From Cheilinus undulatus (Eukaryota > Chordata > Actinopteri > Labriformes > Labridae): a DNA stretch of 64,000 nt. The stretch covers positions 8,320,921 through 8,384,920 of the forward strand of contig NC_054885.1 of the NCBI RefSeq assembly GCF_018320785.1, read 5' to 3'. Position 1 is the first letter of the stretch; each line of letters begins with the position of its first letter. Of this stretch, positions 1-12,914 are shown piece by piece. Both the position numbers and the translations under genes were made by a program. Under the pieces are notes generated by a model. It was not told the origin of the DNA. It was given only the letters and a program-made list of their open reading frames with translations, and ran no database searches.

Positions 1-2840
1 TTTGTAATACTGTGATATAATACCGTATCGTCAAAGGCAACAAATATACCGTGATATGACTTTTAGGCCATATCGCCCAGGCCTAATCTGAATTAGAATT
101 GGCCTGCTGCTATGAGGTCTGCAGATTTCCCCCAGTATAAAAATGTAAATTTAACGTTGAAGATAAAAAAAAGCCTTGTTAAGTTATAAAAATCTGAAAA
201 AGTAGGGAGTAGAAATAAATAGATAAATAGTCAGGAATGAGGGAAAGAAATTAATTTGTGTTTTCAATTCATATTTTCATTTTGCATCCCAAGATTATGT
301 CTAAAACTTAGAATTTTGACTTTTTATTTCATATTTTGACCTTTTAAATTAATACTTTTGACGTTTTTTCTCATATTGTGACCTTATAGGTTCACAGTTT
401 TTCATTTTAAATCATATTGTGGCCTTTTAAACTCCTAACTTTGATTTTTAATCCCATATTCCCACTTTTTAAACTCCTTATTGACAATTTTATCTCATAT
501 TTAGACCTTTTACAGTCACAATTTTGAATTTTATTCTATTTTGACTTTTTAAACTCTTGATTTTGTATTTTATCTCATATCTTGACCTTTAAACTCATGA
601 TTCTAACTCTCTTTTGCTTATATTTGCCTTTTAAAAACCTTGTTTTGCTTTTAATTTTGTATTTTGACCTTTCAGACTTAAAAAGTTTACTTTTTATCTT
701 ACATTTATTGATGCTGTGATATTTAATCATTTTGGCTTTTTTTTTTTAGAAATCTGAAAAGCATTTATCATCACTGTTTAATTTTCCCTATAATTCATTA
801 CCTGTGAAAACACGGATGACAGTTTTCAGTTAAATCTTGACCCTGTTAGGCCCTCAGGTTAAACCTAATTCAGATTTCGGCCCCTGCTGTGATTGAGTTT
901 GACACCCCTGGTCTAGATTGTTCAAATACATTGGAAAGTTAACATTTGTGCACTTATGAAAGAGTGGAGAAGTTAGCTGCAGTTTTTGTTGCTTACAAAC
1001 AAGAAATTACCCAGTATCCAGTGCCTAATATTTCTATTTTTATTGCCGTTGTATTGATTTTATTTCTCTTGAATCATATCAAAGTACAGTAATCTTGTAT
1101 CGTGACGGCCCCACCGCAGGGTGCTTCCTCCACAGACAGTCTTACTCAGTCTGTGGGCAACAAAAACATACAGCTAGTCAAAACACAATGCAGTCCCTTT
1201 TGTGTAGTCAGTAGATTGACACCTGCAGAGGAGGCGTGTCCTCCATGTGAACACTGAAAGCTTCTTCTTAGTCATTCTTTCCACCTTAATTTAATCCTAA
1301 GGAATCTTTGTGGGTATGCATTTGTTTTCACTGGCCAACAGAGTAAAGCTACAATAGAGTAAAAAAATGTGTAAGAAGTGAGATAAAAAGCACAAAACAA
1401 AAAAGATGCTGGCATCTTGCAAAGTGGCTTCAGAAAAAACTGCCCTATTATGGGCCTCTTTGTCGCTCTTTATGTCTTGTAGAAAAGATGACCTGCTTCA
1501 TAATATTCTAAAAGGGAAAGATGGAAAATAAAGTGTATTTGTTTTTCCAGTGAAACAGACCTTATATGATGAATGCATACATCACATGCAATAACAAACT
1601 TGTATGAGGCAAATTTTACCTTCATGCATCAATCACTCTCTTATGAACACTTTTCCTTTCCTTTGTATTTTCTTTCTATTTATTTCTTGCGGTTATTGCA
1701 AGCTGCAGGATAGTTTAAAAAAACAGGCAACAGTGCTATATATTGTAAAAGAGAATATTAAAGGTGTTTTTCCAAATGAAAGCATAGAGTAAATCTAGGC
1801 TCAGATATAAAATATTAAAAAAGAAAGTTTGAATCATACAATCATAATTGTTAAAATTTTTGTCCTGAAGTGTACTTTTTTTTTTTCTTATACAGTTGTA
1901 GAAAAATAGGCAATGACCATGGCACAGTGTTGTCCACAGAATGACACTTATCTTTAGTGGTATGGGAGGCATCCCATAGGTTTATTTTGTGTTTGTTTCA
2001 GTACTCAGCAGCAGTACATTGTTTTAAGACGCTGAAATAGTTGAGCTGCATGTATGAAGACTGAGAGCCTTTGCACTCTGAGTCTGTTTTTTTTGTACAG
2101 GTTTTTTGCCTTTTGAATAAAGAAAATAGATCTCATGCTCTGATCATGTTTGCACACTGACACCAAAACCTTCGTCCGTTGTAATTTTTTTTCGGAGATG
2201 GTTCAGTTTGATGTGAATTTTCACATCAGTCCAAGTCATTTAGGTAGATGATTTGAATCAGCATCTGCTGCTTTCTTCTCTCTGCTGCTTTTCACAGAAA
2301 CCTTATTTACACAGTGCAGTTTGCCTGTATATTATGTGGATATCAACCATGGAAATATAACAGATAAAGGCGTTAAGTTTGTTCCCACAGTCACCTAAAG
2401 GCCGGCTCAGACCACACTAACTCAGCAAGATTTTAGCCCGACTGCAATGTTGCAGCTTATGATCAAAACTCAGGCCCGATTTAGAGCGTTGGGAATGACA
2501 TACGGTCTTGTAGTGTGACACAATTAATGACTAGCATGTCAGAATTTTTCTAACATAGTCATCTAGTTTGACACTAGGGCTTTTGCCACGCACGATGTAT
2601 AAAATGACTATATCGTGAACATCAAGTGTAAATTATGTGGAAGTTTTGAGCCGTCAGCGTGAATTTCTTGCTGGAATTTCATTTCTCCCATTGTCCCTGA
2701 ATGCATCTCTCACAGCAGAGAGTGCTCTCTCTCCCCCGCCCATCGAGAAAACTCCTCCGCACATAAGCATTTTGTATCAGTGGCGAGAGAAGCAAGGGAG
2801 AGGAAGGTAAACAGAGCTGCATGGCGAGTTAGCAGTGAGT
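1..2840 (+). other. ube2m first intron: AT-rich, repeat relics, no exon seen
   Basis: If ube2m is complete, this lies in its first intron. It opens with the end of a dispersed element (ccatatcgcccaggcctaa, 68-86), followed by a degenerate T-rich array. No reading frame resembles the missing UBE2M N-terminus. Confidence 0.5.
290..720 (+). repeat. Degenerate T-rich tandem array (TTTTGACC / CTCATATT motif)
   Basis: Variants of 'tatctcatattttgaccttttaaactc' recur roughly every 55-65 bases, with much drift. It has the look of an old minisatellite. No coding capacity. Confidence 0.6.
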
Positions 2841-2935
2841 TTGGCCTGAATGGTGGACTAGACTGCAGGGTTTTGGCCTGAATGGTGGACTAGACTGCAG
2901 GGTTTTGGCCTGAATGGTGGACTAGACTGCAGGCT
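2841..2935 (+). repeat. Three perfect tandem copies of a 32-bp unit
   Basis: The unit starting ttggcctgaatggtggacta recurs at 2841, 2873 and 2905, with copies essentially identical. This points to a recent, probably length-variable duplication in ube2m intron 1. Confidence 0.9.
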
Positions 2936-3340
2936 TTTGCCTTTGGCTGCATGCAGGGTTTGTGAGTTTTGTGTAGGTTTGCTTGACACTGACTTGATGT
3001 CAACGACGCGAATCTTGACATCTACCAACAGGAGATCATTTGCTCCTTATCTTTGCATCATCATTTACTAGAATCTCTTATTCCCCCTTCAGTGAACTAA
3101 TGTGTAAATCGTATTTTATTTTATTTACATTATCACATACATACCTTAAGTTCTATCTGAAGAAGAGCCTGTCCATAATGACCTCCTCTTGATAAATTCA
3201 TACTTACTATCCGTAATTCAATCCATAATTGTTTCTCATTTTGCTTTTTCAAGCGAAGTAGACTTTTAATGATTTATTAATTTCTCATTTTGTATGATGT
3301 ATTTCTCTCTAATGTTATTGCTCTGTATTTTCTGTTTCAG

Positions 3341-6300
3341 ACATCAATGAGCTGAACCTGCCAAAGACGTGTGAGATCAACTTTCCTGACGATGATGACC
3401 TCCTTAACTTCAGACTCATCATCTCACCAGACGAGGTGTGTGTGTGTGCCCACTTTCTGACCGTGAAGCACACTTTTCCTGCAAGACTTTGGGTCATGAA
3501 TCTATATTCTGTATTCTATAGTATCAAAAAGTGCCAACATTTTAAAAAGCTATTTAATAAGACAGGTGTATAGGGGAGGAATGGATCCATCAGCAATTAA
3601 CAGCAGACTCCTGTCTAAAAGGAACACAAACATTGGGAACATTTGGTATTAAAAGTGATTTGTTTGTAATTTATAAAATTGAAAACCAAGTCCCAAATGT
3701 AGGGTGCCAGAGATCTCTATCTTTGTTGCGGTGGTATCAAAACAAGTATCAATATTATCTTATTTTTACTATAATCATATTGAAATTCAATGATAAAGTA
3801 ATAAACCTCAGGAGTCCACGATCCTGCAGATGTGACATCATCATGCTCTTGTTGTCAGGATAGTATGCAAACAAATTGTTTGTCATTTATGTTGCAATCA
3901 CTTTGTGTGGAAAGTGTAATTTTTAAGCCCTCTTTCAGTTTTTGTTTGATGCCAATGGGTCGATTAGAACACGAAACATGATCATTTAAGTTTGTTATAA
4001 AAATTGATTCTACCCATACTGTTAAAGAATGGCATTGGTCCAGGGTCAAGGTCCACAGTTAGCGCACTAATTTTTTTATTGCATGCTTTATTGCCACTTT
4101 TAATGCACTTTGTTTTCAGCATGTCAGCCTCTACCTGCAGCCACAGTGATGTAAATTAATTCCACAACTAGTCCTTTATCTCTCATTAAACTTCAGATAA
4201 CTCAGACAGCTCAGCAGACATGTAAAGTCATCTGAACTTTTTTTATGCTCTTTTTTTCAGTTCCTTTTTCCGCAGTGAAGTTCAAGTTAAAATCTCTGAC
4301 CTACCAATAAAAGCAGGTTTAAACAGGAAGTCAGTCACCCTTATTTTAAAAAATTAGAAACTCAAAAAGACACAAAACAGTTTAAAATGTAAAAAAAAAT
4401 GAATTTTATAATGCAATAAAAAGGGTATGATTTATCGTGATTAACCACATATCCTGTGATTAATCACAATTTTAATCTTTTGACATCCCTAGTTTTTAAC
4501 AGCTACAAGTCATTGATACTGTAGAAACACAGTCCATGTAAATCAATTCTCCTTGTTATTGTGTTCATAAAATATTTTACAGTGGGACAATCAAAATGAA
4601 AAAATGTATATACTTGTAATTTTATGTATTTAGTGTGATTTTGACTCACTTTTTCATCTTTTTTATGTTTAATTTGCACTGTTTAGAATCCCTCACAGTC
4701 TTGGAATGCAAAAAATGACATGTTATTCTCTGTATACTTCAGTACAAAAATTATTTTCAACTTTAGCATTGATGAGTGGACAAAATGCTTTAGTTACATA
4801 TGTATATTGTATAAAAATGTTCATTTTTAGCTTGAAACACTCCTGATCAAAATCTTAACACCAGTTGAAAAATTGCAAGAATTTGCATTTTGCACTGTTG
4901 GATCTTAAGAAGGTTTTAAGTAGAGCTTCAAAATGCAAAAAGAAGAAATGGGAGTGAGATCAAAAAATTTTTGAGTAAGCAGTTTTTTTGAAAACAACAA
5001 TTAAACTTAAATGGGCTGTTCATCAGATGATCAGAAGTTTAAGACCACAGCCTTTGAAAGCCAAAACCTGCGCAAAAATATGGATTCAATGTCATTTTCT
5101 GTCAGGTATTCACACTGTCATGACCTCCTGATGGCAAGGGCTAAAAAGCTTTGTCTTTGAATGTGGTCGGATTGTTGAGCTGCATAAGCAAGGCCTCTCG
5201 CAACGTGCCATCGCTACTGAGGTTGGCTGCAATAAGACAGTCATTTTGAATTTCTTAAAAGATCCTGAGTGTTATAGAACAAAAAAGTCAAGTGGTAGAC
5301 CCCAAAAAAAATTCACCCGTGCCGAGCAGAGGATCCAGTTAGCTGTCTGTTAAGACACGGGACAATCCTCAACCAAATTAAGGGCGTTACTGGTGTTGAC
5401 TGCAGCCCAATAACAATCAGATGGCATCTGTGAGGGAAGGACTTAAAAACTGAAAATGTCTTCAAAGGCCTCGTCTCCTTCAACACCACAAAATTGCCCG
5501 TTAGACTTTGCAAGGGAGCACCAAACATGGGACATTGAAAAGAGGAAGAAAGTTTTTATTCTCTGATGAGAAAAAATGTAACCTTGACGGTCCTGATGGC
5601 TTCCAATGTTACTGGCATGACAAAGAGATCCCACTTGAGATGTTTTCTACGCAGCACAGTGGAGGGAGCGCCATCATGATCTGGCGTGCTTTTTCCTTCA
5701 ATGGAACAATGGGACTTCAGGTTGTGCAGGGGTGTCAAACGGCGGCTGGCTATGTGGAGATGTTGCAGCAGACATCCCTCATGACTGAGGGCCCTCGTTT
5801 GTGTGGTAATGACTGGGTTTTTCAACAGGACAACGCTGCAGTTCACAGCGCCCACCTGGCAGAGGGCTTCTTGCAGGAAAATAACGTCACTCTTTTGGAC
5901 CATCCTGCGTGTTCCCCTGATCTAAATCCTATTGAGAAATTTTGGGGATGGATGGCAAGGGAAGTTTACAAAAATGGACATCAGTTCCAGACAGTGGATG
6001 CCTTTTGTTAAGCCATCTTCACCACTTGGAGCAACGTTCCCACTAGCCTCCTGCAAACACTCGCATCAAGCATGCCGAAATAAATTTTTGAAGTGATCAA
6101 AACAAGAACGGTGGAGCTTCTTATCACTGAGTCCTTTTTAGAAACTTTTATTTCTGTTTTTCAGGGTTTTTTTGAGTTGTGGTCTTAAACTTTTGATCAG
6201 CCGATGAACAGCCTATTTCAGTTTAATTGTTGTTTTCAATAAATCGCTTACTCCAATTTTTTTTGTCTCACTCTCATTTCTTCTTTTTGCATTTTGAAGC

Positions 6301-9300
6301 TCTACGTAGAACCCTCTTAAGATCCAACAGTGCAAAATGCTAATTCTTGCAATTTTTCAACTGGTCATAAGATTTTGATCAGGAGTGTAAATGTAATTGT
6401 TCTACTTTTATGGGTAAGTTTACAACATTCTTCTAATTTCTAGCTCTTAAAATGGCAACTTCATCATATTTTGATGTATTCTTTTTTTTTTTTTTAAATC
6501 AGTTTTGATTTTTCTGTTTTTGGAGGGCCCATATCTAATACAGTAAGTTACAGTTGAAAAAAGTTTTCATTTCATAAAGCTTAGGTTATGCTGAGAAGAA
6601 GGATACCAAACATGAGCATGATAAACACTTTCTGAGTGGTTTATATTCTCAAAAGAAAAGTATTATCAAAATGGTAAAAATCACCTGTGGATCTCTCAGG
6701 GTTAAGACGACCCTAGGATTGAGAGCCTTACTCTGAATTTAGTGTTAATAAAGGTTGAGGCAGAGCTTTAAAGAACTCGATAAACTATTCTTGATTTAAT
6801 TTGTAACACTGGATCATCTTTAATCTGAAAGCTTGTGAATTCTTTATTACTACAGATTTGAACTACACGTAGTGAAGCAGAAACGTACAAACAGAAGGTG
6901 CAGTGTGTAATATCTGTGTTTGTCTCTCAGGGCTTTTACAAAGGAGGAAGATTTGTCTTCAGCTTTAAGGTGAGAAAAATCCGTTAGTCTTTCACCTTTT
7001 TTTACATCCCCAAATATAAAAGCAAATCTGCAAGTGTTTATTTGTCTGTGTTTCAGGTAGGACAGGGTTACCCCCACGACCCCCCCAAGGTAAAGTGTGA
7101 GACGATGGTGTATCACCCCAACATCGACCTGGAAGGAAACGTCTGCCTAAATATCTTAAGGTCTGTTCACAGCTGCAGGAACTCTAAACCATTTCACCCT
7201 CTGATTTAAAGGAACACAAGGGTCACTTACTTCTTATCTTCATAACAAATTATGTCAGTGTTTTTGTAAGTGAGGGACGCATTAGTTCTACTTTTGTACT
7301 TTTGTACTTTGTTGTCAATACTCGAAATACAAGCTTCCTGGTGCAGATAACCTCTGCAGGGCACTTTAAAACACACCTAATATGAATCTTAGCGCAAATA
7401 CTGCCTGTAGAGTGAGAGGATGCAAAATGAGACGGCGTATGTGTGCTAAAGCCTTGCTTTTGCATTTACTTCTTTGGTCAATAACATGGACATGTTGCAC
7501 AGTTTCCACAGATTTAAATAAGTTTGATTAACAAATAATGAGATATCTGTTAAAACACCTGAAGCTACAGGAAAATTAAATCCAGAGTATGAACTTGCAT
7601 TATAAGGAGTGAGCTTCAATATAAATTACATTAAAAAAATGTAACCAAACTGAGACCAGCTTTTCATGCATATTTTACAAATCCTCTTCAATCTGCACAT
7701 ATTTTAAATTCCCTTCATTTGTAGCACATGCTCTCCTCTTGTTTTATTTGCATGAATGCTGTTGGTCAAGAGGATAAAAGAAAAAGTTATTCTGGTGTTT
7801 TTAACTCTGTTGTGTGTTTTTTTTTTTTATCTACAGAGAGGACTGGAAGCCTGTTTTGACAATAAACTCCATCATCTACGGTCTACAGTATCTATTTCTA
7901 GTGAGTAAAACACACCCAAACTTCTCATCAGACACATTTTCAAACCTTGGAGTTACACTCATACTCTGCATTTAAAAAAGACAATAGCTGTGATTACATG
8001 TTCTGATTGGGGGATTCTGACTTCACTGTTTACATGGATGCTAAATATAGTGATGTGATTAAATAGTTTCTGCACGTGCATCAATCTTTTAATCAGAATA
8101 CAAGCATTAAAACATGCGGTCCTTCTGGTCATCTGGGTGATGGACCAACAGCCCATGGGTTGTGCTGCTCTCTTCTTCTGCTCACTTTAGCCACCAGGTG
8201 GTCCGGTTTGATTGAGTACGGTTTGGTATGGTTCGGTACGCTAAACCCCCAAATAGTTTGTTTCCACAGACACCCTTGCCCTCACTTGGTGGGTGGGCAG
8301 TAAAGGCTATGAATGTGAAGTCACATGCAGCCCGAGTCTGCTGCTCAAGCTGCAGGGTTGTAGAGAGTGACAGAATGACAGAAATCAGTAGGGAATAAGC
8401 ATTAGACAGCTTTATTTCAGCTGAAATTGCTGTTTTTAAAATAATTACATCTTAATTATCTTAACCACGGTCAGTACAGATCATCAGATGTGTACAGAAA
8501 TGTTTTAAGTCATAATGGTACGTTAATATCTGATTATATCTAATCTATAACAGTTTATATGACATAATACAAAAATTTAGAGCTGTACCATGAGAAGGAG
8601 AAAAGTTAAACTGGTGTTAAAAATACTAGATTGAGTAAATATCCTGGGTTTGTTGATCTTGTTTTGAAATAGGCTGCAGCCTGGAGTTTTACACACATGC
8701 TCAACAACCACAGACATTGTTTTCCCAGGTTATCTCAAGCTTTAGATAAGTAGATGAATACAGAGAATCAATTGATCTAAAGCTTTGTATTCACAAAACT
8801 TCAGCATCAATTCAGTTTCACATCGCGGAGAAATCAGGCTGATGTGACCCTTCAGGCTCTGCTTCATGTTCTTAAAATCAGGTCCAGATAAATGCCAGGA
8901 AACTTGATTTGTGCCCACATATCAGTATCCACAGATTAGGAAACAGTATTGATCCCTGTCAAGTCCAAATATCCCAGACTTAAGCAGATACTAGTCTGTT
9001 TTCTGTTTTTGCCGAGATGGGTATAGCTGCAGCTTTGGAGACCTCTTTGACACAGACCTCTTGCCTCTGACCGATTTGCATCATGCCATCCTAGCACATG
9101 TTCAGGCATTCACAACAGCAAGACTACCGGGTCAGAAGTGATCCTGGATGATTTTTTGTGTATGTGAGGAGGGGAGGGCGGCTGTCCATCAATAAAACAC
9201 AGAAGAGGAAAGAAAAAAAAACAATTGACCATTTATAAAACAGAGAAGAAGAAGAAGGAAAAAGTGTTTTTATTTAAACTATTGAAAGCTTAATGAACAT

Positions 9301-11032
9301 TTAACATTGATATTTTTGAGTTTTAACTAGCAAGGATAAATTCATGCATATTAGGACAGTTTTGAATTTCTGTCTTCTATGTGCTCCATGTGTGCAAACC
9401 CCTGTCTTTGTGTGTGTAGCTTCATCTTTTTTGGACGGATAGGTAAGACACGTACCCCTATGGAAGGGTGCTGAAAAAGTGGGACAGTACGTGTTGGTTT
9501 TTTGGGAGCCTTTCCAACTTATGCTCTATGGAAACGCAAAAAAATGTGTCCCAAGCTGAACCGGACCACACAGTGGTAACAACCTTTTTAAGTGTGCAGA
9601 CTTTCAACTCAAACCAGTGGAAAATAGATGTATCCTGTACACTGGATTTTACGGTAACTGACGCTGTGAGTCTACATTGATGAAGACGAAGGTTCTGTGC
9701 TAGTGCTGGGATATTAATAACATTTAATTTCAGTGACAAGTAAAGTATCTAAAGTGGGTGGGCACTGTTGAGCTTTGTTTTAGACACCAGCTGATGGAGA
9801 TGAATGTTTAGTCCTCTTCTTTGCACATATCTTGGCTCCTATTTGGATGGATCATCCACTTCATATTTCCCTAAATCACCAAAGAAACAACGGTGGTGGA
9901 CGGCTCCTATCCCTGCGCTGCAGGACAGAAAGATTTAGAAAATCTTTAATTCCATCAGCAATTAGACTTTATAATTCTACCATAAAAAGATGAGAGCGAC
10001 TCCAGACAATTGAATTTCCCTGCGGGGATAAATAAAGTTATTGTATTTGACTTTCCTCTTCTTTGAGTTGTCAGGCCCGCCACAGCTCTTTGAGCATTAT
10101 CTTTATGTCTCTGTGGTTGAATTAAGCTACAATATACTATGGTCTTGGTGAATACTCGATTCTGATTGGCTCTGGAAATTCCATTGGTGTCCATAAACTT
10201 CTGATATAGTCGGACACCGTTCGAACTTCAAAAGTAGTTCAGGACAATAAATAAATAAATAAATAAATAAAAATCTGTGTCTGACGGAGAATCAGCACCT
10301 GCAGGGCGTGGACAGCTCTGTTTCACGTCTGTGACCTTTTAGTGCAGAAGGAGGAATTATTCTGTTTATTCAAACAGCTGGTCTGCTAAAACTAAGCTTT
10401 CTATCAGATGACTGTTCATGTTCACATACAGGTTTATAGTCTAATCACATGGCTGTCCATGTTACCTTACAGGTTTATAGTCTGATCACAGAAGGCTCTC
10501 GGTCTTTGTGTCTTTTTGTTGATAAATCCAATCAGAAAATACGCTGAGCGGACTAATTTTTTTTGTTCCATTTGACTTCATATCTATGGCCTTCTATTTA
10601 CTGGAGTAACGTTTACATTCCTTAAAAGCGTTGTGGGATTGGAATGGCTATTCCAATTATTAGTCAAGCCCTCAGGGGTTGCTGAGGTTTTAGTATTTTA
10701 AACACAAAACGTATAAAATTATAAATTAGTAGTTTCATTTATTATTTTCGTTGGCAAGTGACCATGGTATAAGCGCTGCGCGTCGGACGGTTCAAGCCTC
10801 CACGTCATCCATTAATCCTTGATAACTGGACACCTCGTCAGGCATTAACCTATGCATAAGTGCTCATGTGACTGTTCTTGTCTGTTTACAGGAGCCTAAC
10901 CCTGAGGACCCGTTGAACAAGGAGGCAGCAGAAGTCCTTCAGACGAACCGGCGTCTCTTTGAGCAGAACGTCATTCGCTCTCTTAAGGGCGGCTACGTGG
11001 GCGCCACCTACTTCGAGAGGTGTCTTAAATAA
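3341..11032 (+). CDS. ube2m: NEDD8-conjugating enzyme E2 M (UBC12), 5' partial
   Basis: This is the E2 that takes NEDD8 from the NAE1-UBA3 E1 as a thioester and passes it to cullins, which activates cullin-RING ligases. Coding exons are 3341-3435, 6931-6969, 7057-7160, 7837-7900 and 10892-11032, all bounded by AG/GT and joining in frame. They encode the equivalent of human residues 37-183. Visible hallmarks are [11 protein letters not shown] at the start of the UBC fold, [14 protein letters not shown], the HPN triad in [12 protein letters not shown] with catalytic Cys (Cys111 in human numbering), the EDWKPV segment, and the C-terminal ending YFERCLK before TAA. The first exon, which carries the N-terminal NAE1-docking peptide, is not seen and should lie before position 1. 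Intron 1 therefore exceeds 3.3 kb. The last intron is about 3 kb and rich in repeats. Identity is essentially certain from near-identity to the vertebrate protein. The exon borders are read by eye. Confidence 0.97.
4838..6387 (+). mobile_element. Tc1-like DNA transposon, long inverted repeats, degenerate transposase
   Basis: A 1550-bp element in ube2m intron 2. Terminal inverted repeats of about 210 bp (4838-5048 and 6180-6387) start cactcctgatcaaaatctta. A related motif (gatcagaagtttaagaccac) occurs near the inner edge of each, giving the IR/DR layout known from Sleeping Beauty-type elements. The right end abuts TA; on the left the TA has become AA. Inside is a helix-turn-helix region at about 5150-5300 ([16 protein letters not shown]). 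Then comes the DDE part at 5508-6011, with [15 protein letters not shown] and [12 protein letters not shown] marking D, D and E. Stops between the two (for example at 5351) show it is inactive. Confidence 0.9.
8191..9576 (+). mobile_element. Possible non-autonomous DNA element with short inverted ends
   Basis: Ends ccaccaggtggtccggttt at left and the complement of ccactgtgtggtccggttc at right form imperfect inverted repeats 1.4 kb apart, in the last ube2m intron. Sequences just inside (cggtttggtatggttcggta) are of a type common in fish MITEs. No transposase is seen and the target duplication is unclear. Confidence 0.35.
9885..10050 (+). mobile_element. 3' end of a LINE reverse-transcriptase ORF2
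   Basis: Translation gives [20 protein letters not shown] then IRLYNS, followed by caattgaatttccctgcggg and ataaataaagtt. This is the familiar C-terminus and tail of a fish non-LTR retrotransposon. It is 5'-truncated, as LINE insertions usually are. Confidence 0.65.
10243..10272 (+). repeat. (AAAT)n microsatellite
   Basis: About seven aaat/aata units in a row in the last ube2m intron. Confidence 0.9.
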
Positions 11033-12280
11033 CTCGGCGTCCTATGATCCTTCCCCCTCCTTCTCCCCTTACACTCCTTACCTCCCCTCTTCCCCTCCCT
11101 CTACCTTACCTCCCCTCCTCCATCCCCTTTCCCTCCTCAGCCCTGCTCGTTGGCAGAAGCAGGAGCTGCGGCGACAGAAAGCAGCACGCCAGAAGACGCT
11201 TTTCTGTTTTAAATCAAAAGAAGATGACAAAGAAACCCCCGCCCTCTCCCTTCCTTCTTTCTCCTCCCTCTCCTCCCGTTTTTCTCTCTGTTGTATTTCG
11301 AAGACGCAGCATTCAATCGTTTACACGCCATGGGGGGACGCCGGCACACAACACAAACAGAAACTGGACTTGAAAAAGATGGCCGACAGCGAGTGTCGGC
11401 CGGTGGTGATGATGATGGAGTTGGGCTGGAGGAGGAAGAAGGGGAGAGGATGGCGTGGGTGGTCAGTGAATGTTGCTCGGGTGATTCAGAGAACGCCACA
11501 ACACTGATGATGAGAATGATGACGATGATAGCCACATGATTTCCTTTTATTTTTTATTTTGTGTGAGTGTGTGGCGCAGACGCCTGTGTCACAGGTGGTC
11601 AGAAGGACACGCCCCCCTCGCTGTCAATGGGGCAGCAAACTCCAAACTCAAAAACACAGTTCATACGCCAAGGGGGAGTCAGAGCTTTGTTACCACAATT
11701 AGATCTTGCACGCCTTAACATAACAATCAGCAAAACAGTAACTCTTATTTCAGCCTGCAATGACATTGAAGTATGCAGTCACCACTAGAGGGAGGGGTTG
11801 TGGAAAAGTGGGAGGGGTTTTGTGCACAGGATGGCGGGGGCTTAAGAGCTGCAGTGACAGCAGGTTCGCCTTAAAGAGCTCTTAAAGCAGAACCACAAGA
11901 AGGATTTCCTGTTTGTGATGTCAGGCAAAAATGTATGCTGATTGGACGTGTTTATGCAAATTTGTCATCTCTGCAGGAAGTTTGGAGTTTGCTGCGAGTT
12001 TAAAGGGTGTCGCAGGGCGGAGCGTCGTGTCAGGTGGGCGGAAATGTTGGGGGGGTCGGGGATAGATGTGTTTGTGAAAAGGAGTCCGGGTGGGCGGGGT
12101 TTACTGGGTGGGGACTTTTTTTTGTTTTTAGTTGGGCGGGTGGGAGGGTCGTTGCGGGTGGGGTCACAGAGGGATGGGGCTTAAAATGTTACGATTCTAT
12201 TGTGTATATTGAAACCCCAGCTGTTCACATTGACTGCAATATGATTTATGTTAAATAAAATATGAACTTGAATGATATAG
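11033..12280 (+). other. ube2m: Probable 3' untranslated region of ube2m
   Basis: This follows directly after the ube2m stop codon. It starts with a C/T-rich stretch (about 11041-11300), continues through purine- and GAT-rich sequence (11395-11535), and has a strikingly G-rich block at 12010-12180. An AATAAA lies at 12254-12259 with GT-rich sequence just after, which is a good candidate cleavage and polyadenylation site. The open frames inside have no recognisable domains. The extent is inferred from the poly(A) signal; no transcript was seen. Confidence 0.6.
12254..12259 (+). promoter_or_regulatory. ube2m: Candidate poly(A) signal AATAAA for ube2m
   Basis: A canonical AATAAA lies about 1.2 kb after the ube2m stop, followed within 40 bases by GT-rich sequence (gatgtgatgtctgtttg), as expected of a downstream element. 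Confidence 0.55.
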
Positions 12281-12539
12281 CTGATGTGATGTCTGTTTGA
12301 CAGAAACACCTGGGAATTATAAATCAGTCATGGTCAATATTATTTGGCTATTTAAAAAAAAATATACTAAGAAAATCCTCTTTAATGTTGAAGTGAAAAC
12401 AGATTTCTATTCGTAATGTCAAACAATATTTATAATGTAAAATAAGTGACTGCATTAAACGTGACTGACCTAATTCAATAGAAGTCAAGCCAGTTGGTGC
12501 TAGTAGCCTCAAAATTAGATAAATATGGATCACCTGAGT

Positions 12540-12900
12540 GCAGTGAATGTGTCTCATGTGATTGTAATATAAAGATACCTGTGTTTGGAAGGTCAGTCAC
12601 TGTTTTTTTCAGTATCCCTGGCTACCATTACACTGTGAAGACAAAAGAACACTCTAAGCAACTCAAAGAAGAGTTTGAAAAGTATGAGTCAAGGGATAAA
12701 CACTAGAAAATTTCCAAGGCAGCGAGCATCCCCCAGAGTTCAGTTCATCAAGAAATGGAAGCAATATGGCACATGTGTAAATCTGCCTAGATCAGGCTGT
12801 CCTCGATACACCAAACACCATCCCTACTGTGAAGCATGGTGATGGCAGCATCATTCTTCTTGATGCAGCTTGTTGAAGATTTTTTTTTTCCCGCAATACA
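12540..12900 (+). mobile_element. Tc1-like transposon relic
   Basis: Two pieces of a Tc1-type transposase gene are joined after an internal deletion. The first is a helix-turn-helix portion (gggataaacactagaaaatttccaaggcagc, then caagaaatggaagcaatatggcac). The second is the start of the DDE core, accatccctactgtgaagca then tggtgatggcagcatcat, reading TIPTVKHGDGSI. Stops and frame changes make it dead. Confidence 0.55.
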
Positions 12901-12914
12901 ATGACCTGAAGCAC

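Noticed and set aside
1-3340. First coding exon of ube2m
   Set aside because: No frame resembling the conserved N-terminus (MIKLFSLKQQ) followed by a donor in the right phase could be found; it is presumably upstream of the window.
5556-5903. 115-codon minus-strand frame
   Set aside because: Antisense shadow of the Tc1 transposase DDE region.
10959-11507. 182-codon plus-strand frame over the end of ube2m
   Set aside because: It is a shifted frame of the last ube2m exon running into low-complexity 3'UTR; no domain, Pro/Ser-rich composition from C/T tracts.
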